A DNA stretch of 64,000 nt from Acidimicrobiia bacterium (GTDB lineage: Bacteria; Actinomycetota; Acidimicrobiia; Acidimicrobiales; Aldehydirespiratoraceae), in the NCBI GenBank assembly GCA_022828135.1, contig JAJEJB010000027.1, positions 1 to 64,000 on the forward strand. The letters run 5' to 3'. This document shows, piece by piece, positions 52,122-61,368 of this stretch; positions within the stretch are counted from its first letter, which is position 1, and each line of letters begins with the position of its first letter. The notes below the pieces were generated by a model that was not told the origin of the DNA, ran no database searches, and saw nothing but the letters and a program-made list of their open reading frames with translations. The position numbers and the translations under genes are program-made.

Positions 52122-53177
52122 TCATGCGCGGCCGGGGCGGCGCCGCTTGTGGATGGCTCGGGCCACCAGGCCGGCCGCGACGAGCGCCCCCACCACCACC
52201 GTCACCGCGGCGGCCAGCAGCAGCTCCTGGCGGCGCCGGGCCGGGAGCGACTCCAACGGGCGGGGCTCGTGCGAGACCACCCACGCCTCCTCGTTGCTGT
52301 GCGCGGCTCTCCATCCCAGTGCTCGCAGCCGGTCGTTGGCCACCACCCACGGGTGGGTGGTGTAGGGCACCACCCCCGGCGGCGTCGGGGCCAGACCCCA
52401 GCGCCAGCGCAGCGCGCTCAGGATCCTCACCAGATGCGACGGCGCCCGAAGCCGGGGACGGGGACCCTCGAGGTCGGCCAGAGTGTCGGGAGGGATCCAG
52501 CCGTCGGGTGCGACGTTGAGGATCCCGTCGTAGCGGACGTCGACCGCGGTGACCACGGCCTCGGCCAGGTCGTCGGCGTGCAGGTACTGCACCGGCGGGT
52601 CGCCGTCGGCCGCCACACCCGATCGGGCCGCTCGCAGCGTCTTGGCCAGCTGGCCCAGACGGTCCTCGGCGACGGTGACCGCGGGCCGCAGCACGGCGAC
52701 GGAGCGGCCGGGGGCCAGGGCCCACTGCTGGGCCAGCCTCTCCAGCCGGTGCCGCTGCAGCGCCCAGTCGAAGTCGGGGTTGGGTCGTACCGGGGCGTCC
52801 TCGGTGATCGGCACCGGGTTGTCCCTCCAGGCGCCGTAGACCATCGCGGACGACATCACCACCAGGTGACCGACATCGACGGCGGAGAGAGCGTCGAGCA
52901 CGCGGTGCAGCAGGGCGGCCTCCAACTCGGCCTCGGCGGGATTGAGCGTGCCTGCGGTCACCGTGGTTGCCAGGTGCACTACTGCGTCGGCTCCGGAGAA
53001 CAGGGCGGCCAGGTCGGCGTCGGCCAGATCCACCTGCTTGGTGGTGACCGACGTGTAGGGGGCGGCCGGAGCATCCTTGTCGATGGCGACGACGGCCACC
53101 TCCGGACGCTGGGCCAGCCGGGTTATGACACGACGCCCCACGGAGCCGTGGGCACCGGTCACCACCACCCGGGTCAT
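52122..53177 (-). CDS. NAD-dependent epimerase/dehydratase-family protein with C-terminal membrane helix
   Basis: This 351-residue extended SDR has the cofactor motif VVVTGAHGSVGRRV, then ADAVVHLATTV and VVMSSAMVYG. The position of the YxxxK motif is unclear: after VYG the sequence is WRDNPVPITEDAPVRPNPDFDWALQRHRLE, with no Tyr-x3-Lys, so classic epimerase catalysis may be lost. A C-terminal helix (LLLAAAVTVVVGALVAAGLVARAI) and basic tail anchor it to the membrane. The ATG before TRVVVTG is chosen. Confidence 0.8.
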   Translation of the reverse strand: MTRVVVTGAHGSVGRRVITRLAQRPEVAVVAIDKDAPAAPYTSVTTKQVDLADADLAALFSGADAVVHLATTVTAGTLNPAEAELEAALLHRVLDALSAVDVGHLVVMSSAMVYGAWRDNPVPITEDAPVRPNPDFDWALQRHRLERLAQQWALAPGRSVAVLRPAVTVAEDRLGQLAKTLRAARSGVAADGDPPVQYLHADDLAEAVVTAVDVRYDGILNVAPDGWIPPDTLADLEGPRPRLRAPSHLVRILSALRWRWGLAPTPPGVVPYTTHPWVVANDRLRALGWRAAHSNEEAWVVSHEPRPLESLPARRRQELLLAAAVTVVVGALVAAGLVARAIHKRRRPGRA

Positions 53178-53276
53178 AGCCACAGGCGGCGGGTCATCGA
53201 CATGCGCCGGCCGCAGGCAGCACAACTGAGCGCGTCCGCAAACGGGTGAGAGCGATTCGCGCCGGCAACGGGTGTT

Positions 53277-53315
53277 TCCCGCTCTTGTTCGCTGCGCTCA
53301 CGGGCCGCTCGGGCC
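53277..53315 (-). repeat. Right copy of the 38-bp inverted repeat
   Basis: This is the reverse-complement partner of 52083-52120 with one extra base (TTGTTCGCTG here against TTGTTGCTG). It lies 100 bp upstream of the epimerase-like start and 77 bp before the DUF2342 start, in the 214-bp divergent region. No promoter motif is clear there. Confidence 0.8.
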
Positions 53316-53391
53316 ACGGCCTCGCCCGTATGTACCGGAATCACTCGCCAATTTGCTCGGCCTCTTGGCTTCACCCCCCTACGATGCCCTC

Positions 53392-54732
53392 ATGAGCGGC
53401 GATCCGCCAACAGAGGGCGGGCCCGATGATCCTTTCGAGGGCCTGGAAGGCATAGAGGGTCTGGAGGACCTGGCGGGTCTGGAGGGCTTGGAGGACCTGG
53501 AGGGACTCGGCGACCTGGACGAGACCGGCGAGACGGATGAGCCCGGCGGCTTCGGCGGGCTGGGCGACTTCGGCGGGCTGGGGAACATCCCCCTGATCGG
53601 GGACCTGATGCGGACGCTGCAGTCGGCCGCGCCCGGGGCCAACCAGGCCCGCGAGGTGGGCCGGGCCATCGCCTGCGGCGGGGTGTCGGAGCCCAACATC
53701 GACCCGTCCCAGCGCATCTCCATCGAACAGCTCGTGCGGGTGGCCGAGCTGCGGGTGGCCGATGCCACCGGCCTGCAGCCGTCCCCGGGAGCGGCGCTGC
53801 GGGTGGAGGTGGTGAACCGCGCCGGCTGGTCGGACCGCACCGTCAGCGACTACGAGGACCTGTTCGGTGCGCTCAACACGTCGATCTCGGCCAGCCTGGA
53901 GCCGGATCTCGACGACACGCCCGACGACCCGATGGCGGCCATGCTGGCCGGCATCACCAAGATGATCGGCCCCACCATGATGGCCCTCACCACCGGCGCC
54001 ATGGTGGGCCGCCTCGCGCAGCTTGCCCTCGGCGGCTACGTGCTGCCGGTGCCCCGCCCCGCCGGCAAGCCGATGCTGATCGCCCTGCCCAACGTCGACG
54101 AGTTCAGCCAGGAGTGGTCGCTCGACGCCGACGACGTCCGCCTGTGGGTGTGCGTTCACGAAGCCGTCTACTGCGCGGTGTTCGGGGTGGATCATGTGCG
54201 CGACGCGGTCAGCGACCTGCTGCTGCGCCATGCGGCCGCGTTCGAGAGCAACCCCCGCCGCATCGAGGAGCTGCTGGGCGACTTCGACCCCAGCACCATG
54301 GGCCCCGAGGCATTCGCACGGCTCCAGTCGGAGCTGGGCAGCCCCGACGCCCTCCTGGGCGCGGTGCGGTCTCCGGCCCAGGAAGCGCTCCTGCCGCGGA
54401 TGACCGCTCTGGTGGCGGCCATCACCGGCTACGTCGATTTCACCATGGACCGCATCGGCGCCGACCTGATCGGCTCGTACGACCGCCTGTCGGAGGCGTT
54501 GCGACGCCATCGTGTGGAGGCCAGCGCATCCGACCGGTTCGTGGAGCGGCTCCTCGGCCTGGAGCTCGACCAGACCCAGTACGAGCGGGGGGCGGCCTTC
54601 GCCGCGGGGGTGGTGGAGCGGGCCGGAACCGACGGGCTGCGACGGCTCTTCACCCACCCGGACAACCTGCCCACCCCGGCTGAGGTCGACGCGGCCGGCC
54701 TGTGGCTGGCCCGGATAGACCTGCCCCGCTGA
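53392..54732 (+). CDS. DUF2342-family putative zinc metalloprotease with degenerate motif
   Basis: This 446-residue protein matches the actinobacterial DUF2342 / zinc-dependent metalloprotease family: TLQSAAPGANQAREVGRAIA, MIGPTMMALTTGAMVGRLAQLALGGYVLPVPRP and YDRLSEALRRHRVEASASDRFVERLLGLELDQTQYERG. The expected HExxH is HEAVY here (H256, E257, Y260), so the second zinc-binding His is replaced by Tyr. Residues 15-62 are a low-complexity Leu/Glu/Gly repeat (EGLEGIEGLEDL). It diverges from the epimerase-like gene. Confidence 0.82.
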   Translation: MSGDPPTEGGPDDPFEGLEGIEGLEDLAGLEGLEDLEGLGDLDETGETDEPGGFGGLGDFGGLGNIPLIGDLMRTLQSAAPGANQAREVGRAIACGGVSEPNIDPSQRISIEQLVRVAELRVADATGLQPSPGAALRVEVVNRAGWSDRTVSDYEDLFGALNTSISASLEPDLDDTPDDPMAAMLAGITKMIGPTMMALTTGAMVGRLAQLALGGYVLPVPRPAGKPMLIALPNVDEFSQEWSLDADDVRLWVCVHEAVYCAVFGVDHVRDAVSDLLLRHAAAFESNPRRIEELLGDFDPSTMGPEAFARLQSELGSPDALLGAVRSPAQEALLPRMTALVAAITGYVDFTMDRIGADLIGSYDRLSEALRRHRVEASASDRFVERLLGLELDQTQYERGAAFAAGVVERAGTDGLRRLFTHPDNLPTPAEVDAAGLWLARIDLPR

Positions 54733-54783
54733 TCACTCCTAGGCCAGTCCTCCCGGCCGGCGGGTCCTGTCGCAGGCGCCACC

Positions 54784-54800
54784 CCCCGGCCTCGCCGGGG
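54784..54800. terminator. GC-rich hairpin between convergent genes
   Basis: CCCCGGC and GCCGGGG form a perfect 7-bp stem with a 3-nt loop in the 83-bp gap between the DUF2342 and MFS gene ends. It could end both transcripts. No U-run follows on either strand, so factor-independent termination is only possible, not proven. Confidence 0.4.
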
Positions 54801-54815
54801 ACCGTGCTCTTGGCG

Positions 54816-56105
54816 CTAGCTAGTGGCCGGGGGGCGGCGGCTCAGTACGAAGAAGATCAGCGCGGCACCGACCACCAGTGCCACCATGCCGGAACCCAGC
54901 CGGGCCGGAATGGGCAGGACGACGGGGACGAAGGCGCCGACCACCCAGGCGATCTGGAAGCGGGCCTCGAAACGGGAGAACGACCGTCCGTGGTTGGCGT
55001 CGGGGGCGTCGCGCTGCACCAGCGAGTCGAAGGCCAGCTTGCCCACCGCGGCTGAGATGGCCACACCGCCCGACAGCAGCACCATCCCCATCAGCCCGCC
55101 GGTCATGGCGGCCAGCAACGCCGTGGACAGGGCCACGGCCAGCGATCCGAGCAGGATCAGCTCCTCCACCAGACGGCGTCTCAGGATGGGAGCGATCTGC
55201 ACTCCCGTGAAGGCGGCCAGTCCGGCCGCGGCCACCACCACCGCGTAGTGCCAGAACGGAGCGCCCGGATCGCCGACGATGTCGACGCCGCGCTCGGAGG
55301 CCACCGCCCCGCCCAGCGCCGCGCCCCGCGCGCTCACGTCCAGTCCCTCCTCGCCGCCGCGCAGCGCGAAGGCCAGCATGAAGGTGACGAACCCGACCGC
55401 GCCCCGCATCACCGCCATGGCCGACGCCGACAGCAGGATGGCCGACGCCCGCAGAGCAGAGCGCTCGGTCGAGGTCGGTCCGGTCCGGGCCACCGGTATG
55501 CGGGGCAGCTGGAGCGTGATCGCGGTCGCCGCCAGATAGCCGATGGTCGCGGCCGCGGCGGCCAGGGCCGGGCTTCCCAGGAAGGCCAGCGCCGCGCCGA
55601 GGCCCGCTCCCACCAGGCTCATCACCGCGCTGATGAGGGCCAGGCGGCTGTTGGCCTGCACCAGGTTGGATTCCTTGGGCACGTAGCGGGGCACCACTGC
55701 GCTCTTGGCCACCGCATAGGACTTCTGCAGCACCAGCAGCGCGAACGCCTCGGGGAACAGCCACAGGGTGTCGAGGTGGCGGATCAGGAGCAGGGCCACC
55801 ACCAGCCGGCCCAGATTGGTGACGAGGATCATGGCCCGGCGCCCGCCCGGCATGCGGTCGATGACGGGGCCGATCAGCGGTGTGACCACCGCGAACGGTG
55901 CCATGGTGAGGGCCAGGTACAGGGCGATGCGGTTGCGGGCCGCGTCGGGGCTGATCGAGAAGAAGATCGACCCGGCCAGGGCCACCGCCATCACCGCGTC
56001 GGTGGCGGTGGCCGCGGCGTGGACGCGGGCCAGGCGCTGGAACGGGCTGAATACGGGAACGGGCCGGCCCGGCTCGCCCTGATCGTTCACCCGGTCCTGG
56101 CCCAC
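54816..56105 (-). CDS. MFS transporter
   Basis: This 429-residue protein has about twelve helices and the MFS loop motif GPVIDRMPGGRRAMILVTN between helices 2 and 3. The cytoplasmic ends are short. A GTG start lies 4 bp after the polyphosphate kinase stop, so the two are probably co-transcribed. The substrate is unknown; an exporter is a common role for this shape. Confidence 0.82.
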   Translation of the reverse strand: MGQDRVNDQGEPGRPVPVFSPFQRLARVHAAATATDAVMAVALAGSIFFSISPDAARNRIALYLALTMAPFAVVTPLIGPVIDRMPGGRRAMILVTNLGRLVVALLLIRHLDTLWLFPEAFALLVLQKSYAVAKSAVVPRYVPKESNLVQANSRLALISAVMSLVGAGLGAALAFLGSPALAAAAATIGYLAATAITLQLPRIPVARTGPTSTERSALRASAILLSASAMAVMRGAVGFVTFMLAFALRGGEEGLDVSARGAALGGAVASERGVDIVGDPGAPFWHYAVVVAAAGLAAFTGVQIAPILRRRLVEELILLGSLAVALSTALLAAMTGGLMGMVLLSGGVAISAAVGKLAFDSLVQRDAPDANHGRSFSRFEARFQIAWVVGAFVPVVLPIPARLGSGMVALVVGAALIFFVLSRRPPATS

Positions 56106-56109
56106 TCCG

Positions 56110-58194
56110 TCATGGTAGGACGCGTTCTGTTGTACGGGCCCGGTTCAGGGCGAGCTGCTGGAGCCTGACGTGGGTGTCGGTGTCGGCGCCGCGGTCGTGG
56201 CGCGTCCAGACGCCTTCGGAGTCGAGCGTCCAGGCCAGGTGCTCGTCGGACAGGCTCACCTCGGCCACCTCGACCACCCGGGCCGCCAGCCGCGGATCGT
56301 CCACCCGCACGAGAGCCTCCACCCTCCGGTCGAGGTTGCGGCTCAGCAGGTCGGCGGAGCCGATGTAGGTGGCGGGACGGCCCGGACCGTCGCCGTTGGC
56401 GAAATGGTAGATGCGTGAGTGCTCGAGGAACCGGCCCACTATCGAGCGCACCCGTATCGTCTCCGACAGGCCGGCCACGCCGGGTCGCAGACCGCACAGG
56501 CCCCGCACGATCAGGTCGATCTCCACGCCGGCCTGCGACGCCTTGTAGAGCTGGTCGATCATCGGCCCGTCGGCCAGCGAGTTGAGCTTCATGATGATGC
56601 GGCCGCCGGGCACGTGCATCTCCTGCTCGATCAGTTCGGTCAGGCGGGGGCGGAGCTGCTCGGGCGCGGTGATCAGGTGCTTGTGATCGACGTTGCGGCC
56701 GTAGCCGGTGAGCTGGTTGAACAGGCTGGCGACGTCCGCGCCGACCCCCGGATTGGCGGTCAGCAGGCCGAAGTCCTCGTAGATGCGGGCGGTGCGGTGG
56801 TTGTAGTTGCCGGTGCCGATGTGGCAGTAGCGGCGGATGCCGTCGGGCTCCTCCCGCACGATCATGGCGATCTTGGCGTGGATCTTGAGGCCGACCAGGC
56901 CGTAGGCCACGTGGGCGCCGGCCTGCTCCAGCCGCTTGGCCCAGCTGATGTTCTGGGCCTCGTCGAAGCGGGCCTTCAACTCCACCAGCACCGCCACCTG
57001 CTTGCCCCTCTCGGCTGCGGCCACCAGAGCGTCGATGATGGGGCTGTCGCCGGAGGTGCGGTACAGCGTGAGCTTGATGGCCAGCACGGCCGGGTCCCTC
57101 GCGGCCTGGTGGATGAGCGCGCCCACCGAGCGGCTGAACGACGAGTAGGGATGGTGCACGAGCAGGTCGCCGGAGCGCAGCACCTTGAAGAAGTCGACCG
57201 GGCCGTCGTCGGTCAGCAGCTCCGGCTCGGTGATGCCGCCCCAGTGGGGCCATGTCAGCTCGGGCCGGGGCAGGTCCGCGATCTTGTTGAGGCCGCTCAG
57301 ATCGATGGGTCCCCGTACCTGGACCAGGGCGTCTGCGCTCAGATTGAGCTCGCGCAGCAGCAGGTCGAGCACCTCGTCCGACATCGTGTCGGCCACCTCG
57401 AGGCGGACGGCCCACTGGAAGCGGCGCCGGCGGAGCTCCATCTGCACCGCGATCAGCAGGTCGTCGGCGTCCTCGTCGTTGAGCGTGAGGTCGGCGTTGC
57501 GGGTGACCCGGAAGCTGTGGTGCTCCAGCACCTCCATGCCCGGGAAGAGCATGTCCAGATGGGCCGCGATCACGTCCTCCAGCGCCACGAACCGGCAGGA
57601 GCCCTCGCCGGTCTCCACCCAGCGGTCGAGGGTGTCGGGGACCTTGACCCGGGCGAAGCGCTGCTCCGAGCCGACGGGGTCGCGCATCAGGACGGCCAGG
57701 CTCAGCGAGAGGTCCGAGATGAACGGGAATGGATGTCCGGGGTCGACGGCCAGCGGGGTGAGCACCGGGAAGACCCGCTGCTCGAAGTGGTCGCGGAGGT
57801 AGGCGCACTCGGTGGGGCTGATCTCGTCGGGGGTGAGGAGATGTATGCCCTCGGCCTTCAGGGCCGGCCTGACCTTCTCGATGAAGAGGCGCTGCTGCTC
57901 GGCGCACAGCTCCACCGCGATCCGGCGGACCTCGCGGAGCTGCTCGGCGGGGGTGTGCCCGTCGAGGGTGCGCTCGGTGAGCTCGGCCGCGACCCGGTCG
58001 GCGAGACCGGACACCCGGACCTGGAAGAACTCGTCGAGGTTGGTGGCGAAGATGCTGAGGTATCTGGCCTGCTCGAGCAGGGGGACGTCACCGTCGTCGG
58101 CGAGGGCGAGGACGCGGGCGTTGAAGGCCAGCCACGAGATCTCCCGGCTGAAGTAGTCCGTGAGCGGCTCAGCCCATCCCCCGACGCGGATCAT
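56110..58194 (-). CDS. ppk: Polyphosphate kinase 1
   Basis: This 694-residue enzyme makes polyphosphate from ATP. It has the N-terminal domain opening FSREISWLAFNARVLALADDGDVPLLEQARYLSIFATNLDEFFQVRV and the two active-site histidines H439 (LKIHAKIAMIVRE) and H458 (HIGTGNYNHRTARIYEDFGLLTANP), spaced 19 apart as in E. coli PPK (435/454). Length is close to the family norm of about 690. A MFS gene follows directly. Confidence 0.95.
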   Translation of the reverse strand: MIRVGGWAEPLTDYFSREISWLAFNARVLALADDGDVPLLEQARYLSIFATNLDEFFQVRVSGLADRVAAELTERTLDGHTPAEQLREVRRIAVELCAEQQRLFIEKVRPALKAEGIHLLTPDEISPTECAYLRDHFEQRVFPVLTPLAVDPGHPFPFISDLSLSLAVLMRDPVGSEQRFARVKVPDTLDRWVETGEGSCRFVALEDVIAAHLDMLFPGMEVLEHHSFRVTRNADLTLNDEDADDLLIAVQMELRRRRFQWAVRLEVADTMSDEVLDLLLRELNLSADALVQVRGPIDLSGLNKIADLPRPELTWPHWGGITEPELLTDDGPVDFFKVLRSGDLLVHHPYSSFSRSVGALIHQAARDPAVLAIKLTLYRTSGDSPIIDALVAAAERGKQVAVLVELKARFDEAQNISWAKRLEQAGAHVAYGLVGLKIHAKIAMIVREEPDGIRRYCHIGTGNYNHRTARIYEDFGLLTANPGVGADVASLFNQLTGYGRNVDHKHLITAPEQLRPRLTELIEQEMHVPGGRIIMKLNSLADGPMIDQLYKASQAGVEIDLIVRGLCGLRPGVAGLSETIRVRSIVGRFLEHSRIYHFANGDGPGRPATYIGSADLLSRNLDRRVEALVRVDDPRLAARVVEVAEVSLSDEHLAWTLDSEGVWTRHDRGADTDTHVRLQQLALNRARTTERVLP

Positions 58195-58228
58195 TGTCCT
58201 GGGGGCACTCTCGCTCTCCGGCCGGCTG

Positions 58229-58534
58229 TTAGACCCGCTCCCGGCCGGAATACTCGTCTTCTTCCTCCGGATAGCCGAGGTCCCAGTTCACGATGATCCG
58301 CTCACGCTCAGCGTCGCGATTGACCCGTTCGCGGTTGCGGCGGAACTGTGGGTCGTGGGGTGGCAGCAGCAGCAGGCGGGCGTGGACGCGGTCCCGGAAG
58401 GAGGTCATGAAGTCGGCGTCGCCGTAGACGGCGCGGATCTCCCAGTGGGGCGCGACGGGCCCTAGATAGATGATGGTGGCTTGGCCGACCGGCGGTTCGT
58501 CCACCGCCTCGATGTCGGCGCCCGCGAGCGTCAT
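58229..58534 (-). CDS. Conserved small protein of unknown function
   Basis: This 101-residue soluble protein contains IIYLGPVAPHWEIRAVYGDADFMTSFRDRVHARLLLLPPHDPQF and a charged C-terminal part (ERERIIVNWDLGYPEEEDEYSGRERV). It lies between TatA and polyphosphate kinase on the same strand, 34 bp from the latter. No known domain is recognised. Confidence 0.6.
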   Translation of the reverse strand: MTLAGADIEAVDEPPVGQATIIYLGPVAPHWEIRAVYGDADFMTSFRDRVHARLLLLPPHDPQFRRNRERVNRDAERERIIVNWDLGYPEEEDEYSGRERV

Positions 58535-58559
58535 TGGTGTCCGCCTCGCCGCGGGGCTC

Positions 58560-58787
58560 TCAGGAGGAGCCGTTCTTGCCCGAAGCGCCGCCGCCCGAGT
58601 TGTCGCCGCCGGTCGCCTGGCTGCCGCCGGAGGCGTCGGCCTCCTTGGCGCTCTCGGTCAGGCCGTCCTTGAACTCGCGCTGCGCCTGGCCCAGCGAGCG
58701 GGCGAGCTTCGGGAGCTTCGCCCCGCCGAACACCAGCAGGACGAGCACCAGGATGATGAGGAGTTCAGGTGCACCGATGTTTGGCAT
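58560..58787 (-). CDS. tatA: Twin-arginine translocase subunit TatA
   Basis: This 75-residue protein has a short N-terminal helix (ELLIILVLVLLVF), the family hinge FGGAKLPKLAR, an amphipathic helix (SLGQAQREFKDGL) and a flexible Gly/Ser tail. This is the standard TatA/E layout that forms the pore for folded proteins. TatC and TatB are not in the window. Confidence 0.9.
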   Translation of the reverse strand: MPNIGAPELLIILVLVLLVFGGAKLPKLARSLGQAQREFKDGLTESAKEADASGGSQATGGDNSGGGASGKNGSS

Positions 58788-58856
58788 CGCTACGAAGCAT
58801 ACCGTGCTCTGTCCACAGCCGCATCCGGTCTGTGGAAGGAGATAGTGGTGTTGTTG

Positions 58857-59132
58857 TCAGGCGCTGGCGACGGCGCGGCGCTGGAGGGCGCGGGCTCTGC
58901 GGATACGGCGACGCTCACGCTCGCTCATGCCACCCCAGATGCCGAACTTCTCGCCGTTGTTCAGCGCGAACTCCAGGCACGCCTCTCGCACTACGCAGCC
59001 CCGGCACACTTCCTTGGCCTCGCGCGTGGATGCGCCCCGCTCGGGAAAGAAGAGGTCGGGGTGCACTCCGAGGCAGTTGGCCTCGCGCTGCCAGGACATG
59101 TCCTCAGCCGGAAAGATGCCGTGTAGCTCCAT
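58857..59132 (-). CDS. WhiB-family Fe-S transcriptional regulator
   Basis: This 91-residue protein has the four cluster cysteines C20, C43, C46 and C52 (CRGCVVREAC), the GIWGG turn near residues 64-68 and a basic tail (RERRRIRRARALQRR). The overall pattern is closest to the WhiB1/WhiB2 group, but the subtype is not certain. The ATG has a strong AGGAGGAA site 6 nt upstream. A consensus-like promoter and palindrome lie about 70-106 bp upstream. Confidence 0.93.
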   Translation of the reverse strand: MELHGIFPAEDMSWQREANCLGVHPDLFFPERGASTREAKEVCRGCVVREACLEFALNNGEKFGIWGGMSERERRRIRRARALQRRAVASA

Positions 59133-59202
59133 TCGGTGTTCCTCCTGATGACCATCCGGGCCCCGGCGGTGGGACTAGAGCCCGGCCCCGCCCGGGTGCC
59201 AC

Positions 59203-59238
59203 TGGTGTAATTACACCATTGTCATCTGAAATTTGCAA
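59203..59238 (-). promoter_or_regulatory. whiB promoter with palindrome over the -10 box
   Basis: On the minus strand TTGCAA (59238-59233) and TGTAAT (59215-59210) are separated by exactly 17 nt, a good -35/-10 pair. TGGTGTAATTACACCA (59203-59218), a perfect 16-bp palindrome, covers the -10 box. Transcription would start about 70 nt before the whiB ATG. A bound repressor would block the promoter. Confidence 0.6.
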
Positions 59239-59286
59239 GTCGGAGAGCAAGAAATTTCTGGGCGGCGCGGTCGGTGGCCGCAGTCG

Positions 59287-61359
59287 CTAGCGGCGGGCGT
59301 GGACCAGGCTGCGCTTGTGCTCCACGAAGTCGACCAGCACGTAGTCGCCGAGGTTCTCGTTGGTGGTGAAGAAGGCCCTGCCGCCGTTCAGCTCGGTGAT
59401 GCGTTCGACGAAGTTCGTCAGGTACGACGTGGCGTCCAGCATGAAGGTGTTGATCCGGATGCCGTCGCGGGTGCAGTTGGCCACCTCGGCCAGGGTCAGC
59501 TCGACGGTCTCGCGGGTGGGCGGGTAGCTGAAGAAGGGCCGACCCGACGGCGTGATGTGGGCGGTGGGCTCCCCGTCGGTGATCATGATGATCTGCTTGG
59601 TGCCGGTCTGGCGGTTGAGCATGCGGCGGGCGAGCATGAACCCGTGCTGCATGTTGGTGCCGTAGACGTAGTCCCACGATACCTCGGGCAGCTTCTCGGG
59701 ACGGAACTCCCGGGCCACCTCGCTGAACGACACCAGCCCCAGATAGTCGCGGGGGTACTGGCTGGAGATCAGCGAGTGCAGCGCCATGGCCACCTTCTTG
59801 GCCGGCAGGAAGTTGTTGCGCATGGGCATCGACAGCGACAGGTCGAGCATCAACACGGTGGCCGAGCGGACCTGCTGCTCGGTTCGCTCCACCTCGAAGT
59901 CGTCGGGATGGAGCTGCACCGGCACGCCGCCGCCGGTGCGGGTGACGGCGTTCCGGATGGTGCGGCCGATGTGCAGGTTGAACGGGTCGCCGTACTCGTA
60001 GGCCTTGGTGTCGGGCTCGCGCTCGTGGCCCTGCCCGGAGCGGCTGATGGCGTGGCGGCCGAACTTGTCGGCGTCGAGCCGGGCGAACAGGTCCCGCAGG
60101 GCGCCCTGGCCGATCTTGCGGATGGCCCGGGGAGTCAGGTCGAAGCGGCCCTCGCGGTTCTCGATCAGGCCGGCCTCCTCCAGCATGCGGGCCACCTCGG
60201 CCATGCGCTCCAGGCTCTCGGCCGCGTCGTCGCCCAGCAGGCGGCGGACGGTCTCGGTGTCGGCCTCGGCGAGCGCCCCGGGGCTGGCCGAGCCTCGTAG
60301 CAGGTTCTCGAGCTGGTCGATGTCGCCCAGCTCGCCCAGCATGTCGGCGGCCTGGCTGAAGTCGAGGGGATCGACGCCGCCGAAGTCGTAGCGCCGGTCC
60401 CAGCCGAGGTCGGGGAACTCGTTGCGCAGGTGCTGGGCCAGCTCGTTGACCTGCCAGTTGAGGTCCATGTCGGCCAGCATCTGGTCGGACAGCTGCTGGA
60501 GCTGGTCGCGCTGACCGGGCGTCATCGAGTTGAGCAGGGCTTGGGCGGCGGCCATGCGGCGGGCCATCACCTCCAGCAACTCGTCGAGGGTCTTGGGGTT
60601 CTCCGGGAAGAAGTCGCCGTAGCGCTGCATGAACCCCTCGAAGTCGGGTTCCTCCCCCCGGGCCCGCTGGGCCAGCATGGCGTTGAGCTCGGCCAGCATG
60701 TCCTTGAGGCGCTGCATCTCCTCCGATGTCGAGCCGCTGCCGGTGGCGTCGTCGACCGCGCCCGCCATCCGGTCGAGGAACTGCTGCATGAGCTGCTCCC
60801 GGAGGCGCTCGGCCAGCTCGGCGAACTGCCGGCGGGCCTCGTCGCTCTCGAAGTCGTAGTCGTCGAGGGCCTTGAACTGGCCGGCGAGGTCGGGGGGCAT
60901 CATGTCGAGCTGGGCGTTCTTGGTGGCCGCGGTCTGCGCGGTGAGGTCGGCCCGGCGCTCGTCGCCCTCGGCCCGGGCCTGGGCCGCGGCCGCGTCCAGG
61001 TCGTCGAGGGCCCGGCGCTCGGTGCGGATCACGTCCCGCAGGTCCTCCGCGATGTCATCGTAGACGCCGCCCAGGTCGTGCTGCTCGAGCAGCTCGCGGC
61101 GTCGCTCCCTGAGCCGCTCGAGCATGTCGCGAAGGCCTTCGAGCCTGCGTCCCGAGCGGTCCTGGAAGCCCTCGGCCATCAGGCGGCGCAGGGCGCTGGC
61201 TAGGTCGCCGTGGTAGAGCAGATCGTCGGCCAGCTCGTCGAAGATGTGGTCGGCGTCGAAGTCGAAGCCGGCCTGGCTGCCGTCCCAGCGCGAGTACGCG
61301 AAGTGGGCCGGCTCGGGCTGCGCCCGCAGACGGAGGCGCCAGCGCTTGCGCAGAGCCAT
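59287..61359 (-). CDS. VWA-domain protein with long helical N-terminal region
   Basis: This 690-residue protein has helical, charged segments over residues 1-400 with little similarity to a named family. The C-terminal von Willebrand A domain starts at about 500, with the metal site DLSLS (D506, S508, S510) and MITDGEPT. There is no signal peptide or membrane helix. Cytoplasmic VWA proteins often work with a MoxR-type AAA+ ATPase, but none is adjacent. Its stop is 154 bp before the whiB start on the same strand. Confidence 0.8.
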   Translation of the reverse strand: MALRKRWRLRLRAQPEPAHFAYSRWDGSQAGFDFDADHIFDELADDLLYHGDLASALRRLMAEGFQDRSGRRLEGLRDMLERLRERRRELLEQHDLGGVYDDIAEDLRDVIRTERRALDDLDAAAAQARAEGDERRADLTAQTAATKNAQLDMMPPDLAGQFKALDDYDFESDEARRQFAELAERLREQLMQQFLDRMAGAVDDATGSGSTSEEMQRLKDMLAELNAMLAQRARGEEPDFEGFMQRYGDFFPENPKTLDELLEVMARRMAAAQALLNSMTPGQRDQLQQLSDQMLADMDLNWQVNELAQHLRNEFPDLGWDRRYDFGGVDPLDFSQAADMLGELGDIDQLENLLRGSASPGALAEADTETVRRLLGDDAAESLERMAEVARMLEEAGLIENREGRFDLTPRAIRKIGQGALRDLFARLDADKFGRHAISRSGQGHEREPDTKAYEYGDPFNLHIGRTIRNAVTRTGGGVPVQLHPDDFEVERTEQQVRSATVLMLDLSLSMPMRNNFLPAKKVAMALHSLISSQYPRDYLGLVSFSEVAREFRPEKLPEVSWDYVYGTNMQHGFMLARRMLNRQTGTKQIIMITDGEPTAHITPSGRPFFSYPPTRETVELTLAEVANCTRDGIRINTFMLDATSYLTNFVERITELNGGRAFFTTNENLGDYVLVDFVEHKRSLVHARR

Positions 61360-61368
61360 ACCCCGAGG

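Noticed and set aside
53430..53530. Short GC-rich repeats
   Set aside because: They encode the Leu/Glu/Gly low-complexity start of the DUF2342 protein and are explained by codon repetition.
56419..58296. Long open frame opposite polyphosphate kinase
   Set aside because: Polyphosphate kinase has both active-site histidines on the other strand; this frame is a shadow.
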